A DNA stretch of 64,000 nucleotides, taken from positions 544,501 to 608,500 of the forward strand of contig NZ_CP070608.1 in the NCBI RefSeq assembly GCF_017068455.1, in the 5' to 3' direction. The position numbers and the translations under genes were made by a program. The notes beneath the pieces are model-generated. The model worked only from the letters and a program-made list of their open reading frames with translations. It searched no databases and was not told the DNA's origin. Within the stretch, counting starts at the first letter, position 1. The number at the start of each line of letters is the position of its first letter. Origin of the DNA: Fulvivirga lutea (GTDB taxonomy: Bacteria; Bacteroidota; Bacteroidia; Cytophagales; Cyclobacteriaceae). Below, in pieces: positions 44,935-52,197 of this stretch.

Positions 44935-45289
44935 AAGTAATCTTGACAGAATCTCATGGAAGTCGTCTTATTATTTTTGACATTGTTCGTCATTACTGTC
45001 TTTTTCAGAAAGATAATACTTCATTATAAGTTACTTAGAATCAACAAAGAAGGAAAACTGAATCCTAATGAGGACTACTTTTTGACCTATATGTTTACCA
45101 ACAAACACTTTGACTTGAAAATCAAATGTAATACAGTAGGGTTATTAGTTGAGTATTATGCCGATGAAGACAGAATTCAACTTAAAAATAGAATCAACAA
45201 AACTTTGAGACTGTTTTACTCAGGACTGATTGCATTATTGGTAGCAATTGTATTTTATCAATTGATGTAAAATTAAAACAGCCCATAAC
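44926..45289 (+). mobile_element. Cassette-like unit 2 with complementary ends
   Basis: GTTATGGGC (44926-44934), 21 bases before the gene start, is exactly complementary to GCCCATAAC (45281-45289), 10 bases after the stop. The unit then continues into the structured segment to 45378 or 45530, depending on which GTT is the true boundary. Confidence 0.5.
44956..45270 (+). CDS. Small two-helix membrane protein (cassette-like unit 2)
   Basis: 104 residues. One membrane helix is at the N-terminus (VVLLFLTLFVITVFF) and one at the C-terminus (FYSGLIALLVAIVFY), with a charged, probably cytoplasmic, middle. No family is recognised. It is flanked by perfectly complementary 9-mers on both sides, the strongest boundary pair of the array. 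Confidence 0.7.
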   Translation: MEVVLLFLTLFVITVFFRKIILHYKLLRINKEGKLNPNEDYFLTYMFTNKHFDLKIKCNTVGLLVEYYADEDRIQLKNRINKTLRLFYSGLIALLVAIVFYQLM

Positions 45290-45378
45290 ATAGGATGATG
45301 TAAAAGCGCATTTGGACTTCACCGCGCGAAGTCCTAAATGCTTTACTGCGGCTCGGCCGCACGTTTTGAGTTAGCATT
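45281..45378 (+). repeat. Structured repeat R1, copy 1 (attC-like)
   Basis: 98 bases from GCCCATAAC to GTTAGCATT. Hairpin A (45308-45341) pairs GCATTTGGACTTC with GAAGTCCTAAATGC with a single extra base (T at 45335), like the extrahelical bases of attC. Hairpin B (45347-45361) is TGCGGC-TCG-GCCGCA. An outer pairing GGATG/CATCC closes around both. A second copy is at 46783-46880. Confidence 0.6.
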
Positions 45379-45530
45379 TCACATCCACTTTCATCTCTTA
45401 ACTTGTGGCCTACTTGTAAGGACGGGGTGTCTTAAGCTGCTTGTATCTCGACTAGGTTCTAAACTCAAATCGTGATAGTTTTATGCCCTGAAAAACAAGT
45501 AAACAAACGCGCCTTACAGAGGCGTTGGCA
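45379..45530 (+). repeat. Non-coding repeat R2, copy 1
   Basis: This segment shares ordered blocks with 48517-48683: CTTAACTTGTGG (45397), ACTAGGTTCTAAA (45451), TAGTTTTATGCCCTG (to 45490) and AAGTAAACAAACGCG (45497). It ends in AACGC-G-CCT...AGGCGTT, a short stem with one bulged G, then GTTGGCA (45524-45530), 10 bases before the next start codon. No gene lies in it. Confidence 0.65.
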
Positions 45531-45540
45531 ATAATCGTCT

Positions 45541-46029
45541 ATGCATAGTCAGAAACAAACGAAACTCATAATTCCTCTCAGTGCTATTCTGATTGTATTG
45601 GTATTTGGAATGATGACTATCGAACCCAGATTTTTCGAACTGACAGAAGAACAACGACAAGACATTTATACTCAACTCGACAACAACTGGCATAGAATTG
45701 ATCTTATTCAATTCACCGTAAAGACGCCAAAAGACTTCAAGTTTTACCAACAACAGGGAATTGACTCCTATATCGGCTTAATAACCAATGAAACCGACTC
45801 AATTGAGTTTGATTATGGAATATATTCGAACGACTTAACTTCGGAGGATTGGCACCTAACTACTGAACGGGTGAACGGAAGAAAAGCGGTTATTGGGTAT
45901 TCGAATTCATTTGGAACAGCAGCACACTTCCCCAACTTAGGAAACAACAACAGCCTAACTGTTTACGCTAGAACAATGTCGGAAGAAGAGGCTCTGGAAA
46001 TATTCAGAACGATTGAAATCCTAAATTAG
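45541..46029 (+). CDS. Hypothetical membrane-anchored protein (unit 3)
   Basis: 162 residues. An N-terminal anchor helix (about 10-28, LIIPLSAILIVLVFGMMTI) is followed by a soluble domain of about 130 residues, mixed alpha/beta, ending TMSEEEALEIFRTIEIL. No family is recognised. The boundary GTTGGCA lies 10 bases before the ATG, and TGCCGATAAC lies 12 bases after the stop. These two match only as TGCC...AAC with three extra bases between, so this unit's ends fit less well than those of units 1 and 2. Confidence 0.68.
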   Translation: MHSQKQTKLIIPLSAILIVLVFGMMTIEPRFFELTEEQRQDIYTQLDNNWHRIDLIQFTVKTPKDFKFYQQQGIDSYIGLITNETDSIEFDYGIYSNDLTSEDWHLTTERVNGRKAVIGYSNSFGTAAHFPNLGNNNSLTVYARTMSEEEALEIFRTIEILN

Positions 46030-46068
46030 ACTCACTATAATGCCGATAACAAGCGCTGACATTTATTT

Positions 46069-46776
46069 ATGAACCAAAAAATTACATTAATACTCATCGG
46101 ATTTCTCTTTGAACCCACTTTATTTGGTCAAACCTTGGAATTGTCTAAATCTAATTGGCTGTATGAACCTCCCTCATCACCAGATAACTATTTAATATTC
46201 GATTCAGATAAGGTACTTTATAGCCAAGACTTCTTGAATTGTTATGAAGGTATATGGGAAGTTACAAACGACACTATTTACTTCAACTTTAACATCTATA
46301 AAGGTTATAGAGGTGTTGGTAACATCAACCCATCTTCAACCATGGACTATCCGTCATACTCAAAGAATATACCCACTATAAATCAAATTGAAATAACAGC
46401 TAAGGGTTATATAAATCAAAAAAATATAATGGAGTTTTATTTGAATAATAATCCGTACCCATACATTTTTCAGAAAGTTGATATAGCTGAATTCAATATA
46501 AACAACCTAAATATTGTAGTTAATGGTGATTATATCGATACATCAATCAGAATTATTCCATTAGAAGAATTAAAAACCTATTCGAAAAAAGAATTGAGAT
46601 TGATGCGTAACGAAATTTTTGCTAGGTATGGTTACGTTTTTAGCTCAGACGATTTAAGGACTCATTTTAATCTCAAAAAATGGTATAAACCAGACTCAAC
46701 TATAAATCCTATGGCAGAGTCATTTCTATCTGAAATTGAAAAGCAAAATATAAAGACGATTAAGAGCCTAGAATAA
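46069..46776 (+). CDS. Secreted YARHG-domain protein (unit 4)
   Basis: 235 residues with a signal peptide at about 1-21 (ending PTLFGQ). An N-terminal beta-rich region resembles a lipocalin-like or DUF-type fold, and the C-terminal about 75 residues are a YARHG domain (SKKELRLMRNEIFARYGYVF, then FNLKKWYKPD). YARHG domains are extracellular and probably bind peptidoglycan or other envelope parts. Only 39 bases separate it from the gene before, and repeat R1 copy 2 follows it. Confidence 0.82.
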   Translation: MNQKITLILIGFLFEPTLFGQTLELSKSNWLYEPPSSPDNYLIFDSDKVLYSQDFLNCYEGIWEVTNDTIYFNFNIYKGYRGVGNINPSSTMDYPSYSKNIPTINQIEITAKGYINQKNIMEFYLNNNPYPYIFQKVDIAEFNINNLNIVVNGDYIDTSIRIIPLEELKTYSKKELRLMRNEIFARYGYVFSSDDLRTHFNLKKWYKPDSTINPMAESFLSEIEKQNIKTIKSLE

Positions 46777-46782
46777 GACAAA

Positions 46783-46880
46783 TACTAAGCTATAATAGCA
46801 CATTTGAACTACACCATGCCAAGCCCTAAATGCATTAGTGCGGTTGGCTCGCACGTTTATGGTTAGCATTTCATAGCTAC
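46783..46880 (+). repeat. Structured repeat R1, copy 2
   Basis: Homologous to 45281-45378 (shared CATTTG, ACACC/CACC, CCTAAATGC, GCGG, GCACGTTT, GTTAGCATTTCA in the same order). Hairpin B is kept as GTGCG/CGCAC (46838-46854). The outer arms are AGCTAT (46788-46793) and ATAGCT (46873-46878), different bases from copy 1 but still paired. Hairpin A is weaker here. The rest of the gap to 47028 shows nothing recognisable. Confidence 0.6.
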
Positions 46881-47028
46881 TTTCGTCACTAAACATCAAC
46901 AATATAGCTATCGGTATTAGACTGCTTCTGTTAATTATTTGTTAATTACTATTAACCTACAACTTGCCTTTTAAACTGACGTAAATCACATCATTCAAAA
47001 ACTCAATACAATTCTATACGAACAAAAT

Positions 47029-48489
47029 ATGAATAACATTTACTTCGTGCTAAGAAGAAAGCTGATACTGTTAGTAATTATAATCCTACCATTTAGCTGC
47101 ACAAAGGAATCTGAAAAATTAAAAGAACAATCTGAAATTTTAGAAAAAGATTCATTAGAATCAATAGCATTGGTAAGGTCTATGATCAGTGAGCTCATGA
47201 AGTTACCGAGCACACCTCCGGGATTATCAGTAGCCGTTGGCTCTAAAAATGATATAATATATGCTGAGGGTTTTGGATTTACCGACCAATCAATTGGAAA
47301 AAAGGTCACTTCAGAAACTCAATTTAGAGCGGGTAGTTTATCCCGAGTATTTACCACAACTGCACTCTCAAAACTAATTGACAACAGCTTAATCAATTTG
47401 AATAGTGATGTGCATGCCTTTATTCCGGATTACCCAAAAAAGGCATATCCAATAAGCATTAAACAATTAGCATTAGGAATTTCAGGAATGCCTCATTATA
47501 CCGAAGAAGATAAACTTGAAAATAAAGACTATACAAGTGTAGAAGAAGCTTTGGGAGTATTTTCACATATACCATTAACTGAAAAACCAGGTGATAAATA
47601 CCAGTTTAGCATTCATAGCTATACCTTGCTATCAAGAGTTCTGGAAAAAGCTTACAATAAAAACTTTATCAAGATTCTAGATGATGAAGTTATTGTTCCC
47701 TTAAACTTATCATCAACAGCAGCAGAATCACTTTTAAAATCAAAAAACGAGCTTACAAAGTACTATCAGTTTACAGCAGATGATATACACGAAGAAATAA
47801 CTAACCCAAGAAATTATAGTTTTAGCTGGGCTGGCTCTGGATTAGTTTCTACACCTTCTGATTTAGTATTATTATCTCAAAGTTTGACAAATGGTTTTAT
47901 TAGTAAGGCAACTATTGATACAATTTTTGAAAAGCAGTTACTGAATTCTGGCGATACTTTAAGAGAAAGTATTGGTTGGGATAGCAATTGGGATATGGCT
48001 GATAGAAGAGTATTCGAGCAGGATGGTGCAGGAGAAGGCACTAGAAGCATTATAAGCCTATTTCCAGATTACAACCTCTCCATATCAATGATGACAAACT
48101 CACTAAGACTTTGGGCAATTGAAGAGACTGCACACACTCTTGCTATACCATTTTTGATCAAAGCAGAACCAACTATACAACCAAAGGGAAGTATAGATAT
48201 TAAGGTTTTTGAAGATAATGGAGGCAATTGGGTTGAAAAAACAGGTGAATTAATATTAAGTAAAGATGAAAATCAATTAATTATAAATCCTGGCGCAGAA
48301 AATGAAGAGTCTTATATGCTTATTTATCTCAATAGAAAAAATATGTATGCTTTAATACACCCTGATGGTATTTTATATACAGAAATAAACGAGGTGGACA
48401 GCAAGATTACGGGCAAAGTAATGTACTACAGAGGCCCCAACATAAGAAAAACTTCTGCCGAGCCGCCCTATTTAAAGTTTAGTAGCTAA
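47029..48489 (+). CDS. Serine beta-lactamase-fold lipoprotein with degenerate active site (unit 5)
   Basis: 486 residues, lipoprotein signal ending ILPFSCTKE (Cys near 24). Residues about 50-390 follow the class C beta-lactamase/DD-peptidase-like fold (PGLSVAVGSKNDIIYAEGFG; LALGISGMPHYTEE; NYSFSWAGSGLVSTPSDLVL). All three active-site motifs are altered: S-x-x-K reads S-L-S-R (in FRAGSLSRVF), the Y-x-N position reads F-S-I (YQFSIHSYTLL), and the HGG-type box reads Q-D-G (FEQDGAGEGT). It may therefore be a non-catalytic binding protein. A C-terminal domain (about 395-486) of the DUF3471-like kind follows. Confidence 0.82.
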   Translation: MNNIYFVLRRKLILLVIIILPFSCTKESEKLKEQSEILEKDSLESIALVRSMISELMKLPSTPPGLSVAVGSKNDIIYAEGFGFTDQSIGKKVTSETQFRAGSLSRVFTTTALSKLIDNSLINLNSDVHAFIPDYPKKAYPISIKQLALGISGMPHYTEEDKLENKDYTSVEEALGVFSHIPLTEKPGDKYQFSIHSYTLLSRVLEKAYNKNFIKILDDEVIVPLNLSSTAAESLLKSKNELTKYYQFTADDIHEEITNPRNYSFSWAGSGLVSTPSDLVLLSQSLTNGFISKATIDTIFEKQLLNSGDTLRESIGWDSNWDMADRRVFEQDGAGEGTRSIISLFPDYNLSISMMTNSLRLWAIEETAHTLAIPFLIKAEPTIQPKGSIDIKVFEDNGGNWVEKTGELILSKDENQLIINPGAENEESYMLIYLNRKNMYALIHPDGILYTEINEVDSKITGKVMYYRGPNIRKTSAEPPYLKFSS

Positions 48490-48516
48490 TGATTAAAATC
48501 GGAGCAGCTAGTTGCT

Positions 48517-48683
48517 AAATCATACCTACTTTTATTTCTTAACTTGTGGACGACCAACTAGAACGCAGTTTTTCAAGCTGCATGTTGCGGAACTAGGTTC
48601 TAAATCCAAATCATGCTAGTTTTATGCCCTGTTATCCCGATATAACTATCGGGAAAGTAAACAAACGCGTCTTACAAGGGCGT
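48517..48683 (+). repeat. Non-coding repeat R2, copy 2, with inserted palindrome
   Basis: This segment shares the ordered blocks of R2 copy 1 (CTTAACTTGTGG at 48538, ACTAGGTTCTAAA at 48592, TAGTTTTATGCCCTG, AAGTAAACAAACGCG at 48655). Between the last two blocks it carries an extra perfect hairpin TCCCGATA-TAAC-TATCGGGA (48635-48654) absent from copy 1. It ends 17 bases before the next start codon. Confidence 0.65.
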
Positions 48684-48700
48684 AATGTGTCAGGATAGAT

Positions 48701-49201
48701 ATGGTAAAAGATGCTTTCAAAACAAAACACAAAAAGCACGAAGCAATTACAAAAGCAGTGAGTGCATTGATTCTTTTCACGGCAATAATATTTACACTAT
48801 ATCTATCGGCACCTGTACATTCAGAAGAAAACCCTTTACTATTCACAGTTATTTCGATTTTGTCAATTGTGGTTGTTTTGAATTTGTTCAGTATGCTAAA
48901 GAAACAAGTTAGACTTGAATTCCAGGGAAAAATTCTCACCATAGTTCACAGACTAACTGGGAATGAAAGATCGTTCGAACTATCTCAACTTGATGGTTAT
49001 AGAACAAGAGAATACGAATCAAGAAGTGGGTTGATTAGAGAATTTATTTTGGTAAAAGACAATAAGTATTTGCAAATAATATCCTCAGCTAATGTGACTA
49101 ACTTTGATCAACTTACCGAACATGTATGTAGTAAATTGACCAATTTAGGACAAGAGGAAAAGAGTCTAAAGAATTGGTTATTCAAAAATCTTATCGGATA
49201 A
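48701..49201 (+). CDS. Two-helix membrane protein, unknown (unit 6)
   Basis: 166 residues. Two close membrane helices (about 20-38 and 47-66) are followed by a soluble domain with alternating strands (VRLEFQGKILTIVHRLTGNE, REFILVKDNKYLQIISSANV), which suggests a small PH-like domain as in other bacterial membrane PH proteins. No firm family. The R2 repeat copy 2 directly precedes it. It is the last gene of the array by position. Confidence 0.68.
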   Translation: MVKDAFKTKHKKHEAITKAVSALILFTAIIFTLYLSAPVHSEENPLLFTVISILSIVVVLNLFSMLKKQVRLEFQGKILTIVHRLTGNERSFELSQLDGYRTREYESRSGLIREFILVKDNKYLQIISSANVTNFDQLTEHVCSKLTNLGQEEKSLKNWLFKNLIG

Positions 49202-49228
49202 AATGCATATAGCATAAACCGTGTCAAA

Positions 49229-49849
49229 ATGAAGAAGTATTACTTTCTAGCCGTTAGCACCTTACTTCTCATACTTTCTCTTATTGCCTTCTCAGATAAC
49301 CTCTTCACTGACATCGGGCAGAAAAGCAATAGTGATCCTAAGTTTATCATTCATGGGCTGTTCATGTTCGCCTGGTTCATAACATTTGTTATACAAACCT
49401 ATTTCATCACGCAAAAAAAGTATGACCTGCACATAAGGTGGGGGAAAGCAGGGTTTATAGTGGCTATTGGTGTATTTCTTAGCACACTCTACGTATTTAT
49501 AGCTGTATTTAAAGGTTGGCATGCCATGGAGCCATTTGTAAAAGCCAATCGGCTACATATGCTAAGTTTCGGTATCTTTCTTTTACTCGCCTACCTCAAT
49601 CGAAAGAAAGCCGCTGTGCATAAGAGATTTGTTTTTTGGGCCATTATTTTACCCATTGAACCTATAATAGGTCGAGTATCTGACTTCTTTATGATTGAAA
49701 ACTGGGCGCTTTTCTATGTGCTCGTTTGGCATCTATTTTTCGCTTCATTCTTCATTTATGACTGGCTAACATTGAAGAGAATTCACCCGGTTAGTTGGAT
49801 AGGCCTCACTTGGTTCTATATCGCTTGGGCTATTTCTACATTCTCTTAA
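49229..49849 (+). CDS. Multispanning membrane protein, unknown
   Basis: 206 residues with six or seven hydrophobic helices. Conserved-looking His residues sit in or near helices (FIIHGLFMFAWFITF, YDLHIRWGKAGF, NRLHMLSFGIFLL, AVHKRFVFWAIIL), a pattern that could bind heme or metal, but no family name can be given with confidence. The gap from the cassette-like array is 27 bases and shows no array-type boundary, so it probably belongs to the normal chromosome. Confidence 0.75.
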   Translation: MKKYYFLAVSTLLLILSLIAFSDNLFTDIGQKSNSDPKFIIHGLFMFAWFITFVIQTYFITQKKYDLHIRWGKAGFIVAIGVFLSTLYVFIAVFKGWHAMEPFVKANRLHMLSFGIFLLLAYLNRKKAAVHKRFVFWAIILPIEPIIGRVSDFFMIENWALFYVLVWHLFFASFFIYDWLTLKRIHPVSWIGLTWFYIAWAISTFS

Positions 49850-49860
49850 AGAAGACGTGC

Positions 49861-49887
49861 TAGGTTCCTCAGAACCTACTACTTTTG
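49861..49887 (+). promoter_or_regulatory. Possible promoter with adjacent inverted repeat
   Basis: TACTTTTG (49880-49887) matches the TAnnTTTG box, 22 bases before the ATG at 49910. TAGGTTC-CTCA-GAACCTA (49861-49878) is a perfect 7-bp inverted repeat just before it. It may be an operator, or the stem of a terminator for the gene ending at 49849. No TTG -33 element is evident. Confidence 0.4.
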
Positions 49888-49909
49888 CGCCCGTTTAAAG
49901 GCATAGACT

Positions 49910-51754
49910 ATGGAGAATAAGCAACTGCACACCTACATTAAAAATCTGCTCGCTAACCTACCAGCAGACTGGTTGAATTTAACCACTCACAGATTAGATA
50001 TCTATCATGAAGAACTGGCCAAAACCGAATTCATTGAAGAATTTGAAAAACTCTATGCCGCCAATAATTATGAAAAGGCCGTATTAAGCGAACTGCCTAC
50101 TGCCTATGATTATATTAGATTAGGCCATCCCTTATCTTCCGTATTAGAGTGGGCTATTGCCAAAGAAAACAATCTTTTACCGGATAGTGTCATCAGTTTT
50201 TCTTCCCGTATTACACCTATTCTGGCAGTCCTCCGAAAGAACTTATTGAATAATAAGAATACACAAATTGTTTACTCAGGTGCTTTGCCTAAATCATTTG
50301 ATGCCGAAACTGTGAAGCGTGTTTATGGCTATCAATTTGAGCTTAAAGAAGTAAATTCAACAGATGAAATCACCGACTTTGATGGTAGCACTGTATTTAT
50401 ATCTCAACAGGAAGAAATCGGCAAAGCCAACCTTCCTTCCACTATTGATTTTTTCATTAGCGACCATGCTGAGCTAGGCAGCATTATTATCGTAAATGGT
50501 GAAAAGAACAGGAGCTATATCTCTGAAATTCAGCATGTAAGAAGAAGGGTAACCATCGCCATGACTCCTGCCAATTGTTTGAAGGCATTAAAACTTTTCA
50601 TTGGTGAACCTTATGAAGAGAAGAGCAGTAATAGAGCGGCCAACAAAGCCGTGGTTTTAGATACCATCAAAAATATTACTTCCACCAGCACTGAGGCGAT
50701 GATTGGCTCTAGTGGGCTGTCAATTCAATATGCCATAATGATGGGTTTGATTGATGATGCGCAAGAAAAACATCCGAATAAAAAAATTAAATTTCTAATA
50801 CCACCTAATTGTTATGGTGGCACGAACGACCAGGCCAGACGAGTGGCTGCCTGTCTGGAGCATGTAGAAATTTTAGACTTGCCAGTCGATAGAGAGAATG
50901 ACATGGTTCAAAGCACAGAAAGAGTGTTAGAACAGGTGGCAAAAGAAGATGCAGTACCTTTTATAATTGTAGAGATTCCTACCAACCCGAGGGTGGAGGT
51001 GCCTGATTTAACTCAATTAACAGCAGCACTCAGTAAAGAGCGTAAAACATCTGCCGGCACAGTGGCCATTGACCCGGTATTTATTATCGATCAAACATTT
51101 TGCCCTAACGTTCAATTTCTGAAGGAAGGCGGAATATTCTCATCAATTAGAACCATTTCATATGTAAGTGGATCGAAATTTCCGAGTGGTGGAAAATGCA
51201 CGGCCGGTTACTGTGTAGCCAATAAAAAGGCCTCTGATTTGATGGCTAAGATGCACAAGCATTTAAACCTCTGTGATAACGAGGCAACGGACCTCCAAAT
51301 CAGTTTATTAGCGGAGCAATTACCTTCAATGAACCAGCGGATTGCAGATGCTTATAAGAACACTCGCGAGTTTGTCAATTTCATAAAAGAAAAGCTGCCA
51401 ACAGCTAAAATCAACTTTGTTTCCGAAGAGTTAGCCAATGAAGGTTTTACGCCATCGGTTTTTTCTTTAGATCTGCCAACAAAAGGCAAAACAGAGGAGG
51501 AAAGGGAAGCATATAAACGAGCATTAAATATCAAACTAATTACTTTGATGATTAGCGAGATACCTAAAGAAAGCAAGTATTGTGTAAGCTACGGCCAATT
51601 AAAAGGCTGTTACTGGACGATACCGGCAACATCTACACAGGGCACCACAAAAGAGAGCGACAAGGATTACATCGCTCGTGTGGCATTATCTGCCAACATG
51701 GATTTGGAACATCATAAAAAGGTCTTTTCAAAGTTTGTGGAAGGCATCAGTTAA
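49910..51754 (+). CDS. PLP-dependent Cys/Met-metabolism-like enzyme with extended N-terminus
   Basis: 614 residues, well above the about 390-430 of cystathionine gamma-synthase-type enzymes. The PLP core (about 240-590) has SSTEAMIGSSGLSIQYAIMM, FIIVEIPTNPRVEVPDL, DPVFIIDQTFCPNV, and the Schiff-base Lys423 in YVSGSKFPSGGKCTAGYCV. The about 240-residue N-terminal region is an additional domain. The reaction is unknown; C-S bond chemistry is plausible from the fold. It is monocistronic behind a TAnnTTTG box. Confidence 0.78.
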   Translation: MENKQLHTYIKNLLANLPADWLNLTTHRLDIYHEELAKTEFIEEFEKLYAANNYEKAVLSELPTAYDYIRLGHPLSSVLEWAIAKENNLLPDSVISFSSRITPILAVLRKNLLNNKNTQIVYSGALPKSFDAETVKRVYGYQFELKEVNSTDEITDFDGSTVFISQQEEIGKANLPSTIDFFISDHAELGSIIIVNGEKNRSYISEIQHVRRRVTIAMTPANCLKALKLFIGEPYEEKSSNRAANKAVVLDTIKNITSTSTEAMIGSSGLSIQYAIMMGLIDDAQEKHPNKKIKFLIPPNCYGGTNDQARRVAACLEHVEILDLPVDRENDMVQSTERVLEQVAKEDAVPFIIVEIPTNPRVEVPDLTQLTAALSKERKTSAGTVAIDPVFIIDQTFCPNVQFLKEGGIFSSIRTISYVSGSKFPSGGKCTAGYCVANKKASDLMAKMHKHLNLCDNEATDLQISLLAEQLPSMNQRIADAYKNTREFVNFIKEKLPTAKINFVSEELANEGFTPSVFSLDLPTKGKTEEEREAYKRALNIKLITLMISEIPKESKYCVSYGQLKGCYWTIPATSTQGTTKESDKDYIARVALSANMDLEHHKKVFSKFVEGIS

Positions 51755-51820
51755 GCGCATGCCTCATTAGGTAAAAACCTCATTAGATGGTATTTTTATC
51801 ATGGGATAAATATCAACCCC

Positions 51821-52183
51821 ATGACCAGAAAAGAAATCGCCAAATCCTTTTTAATGTTGGCCGGCAGCGGCCAGGTAAAAGAAGCCTATTCAAAATTTAT
51901 AGCTCGGGATTTTCGGCACCATAATCAATACTTTAAAGGTAGTGCCGAAGCTTTGGCCAAGGCCATGGAAGATGACTATCAAGCCAATCCAAATGAATTG
52001 GTAGAAGTTAAGCACTGTTATGAAGATGGAGATACTATAATAACCCACTCGCTTGTGGTTAAAAAGACGATGGAGATTGCCGTGGTTCATATCTTCCGAT
52101 TTGAAAATGATAAGATCGTTGAGCTCTGGGATTTAGGCCAGCCGATTGAAAAGGATAGTCCAAATGAGAATGGATTGTTTTAA
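51821..52183 (+). CDS. SnoaL-like/NTF2-like protein
   Basis: 120 residues, a cone-shaped NTF2-like fold of the SnoaL-like kind: FLMLAGSGQVKEAYSKFIAR, the HHNQYFKGSAEAL segment, and the C-terminal VHIFRFENDKIVELWDLGQP. Such proteins are small hydrolases, isomerases or binding modules; no catalytic assignment is possible. It is followed after 14 bases by a YdeI-type gene. Confidence 0.87.
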   Translation: MTRKEIAKSFLMLAGSGQVKEAYSKFIARDFRHHNQYFKGSAEALAKAMEDDYQANPNELVEVKHCYEDGDTIITHSLVVKKTMEIAVVHIFRFENDKIVELWDLGQPIEKDSPNENGLF

Positions 52184-52197
52184 AATGATCATCATTT

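Noticed and set aside
46874-48488. TAGCTACT/AGTAGCTA as complementary ends of unit 5
   Set aside because: The 8-mers are complementary but not next to GTT/AAC bases, so chance is not excluded.
43761-49228. CRISPR array
   Set aside because: The repeats are few, long and of unequal spacing, and there are no regular spacers or cas genes.
43761-49849. Prophage, transposon or integrase gene in the array
   Set aside because: No tyrosine or serine recombinase, transposase or phage structural protein is seen in any frame I examined.
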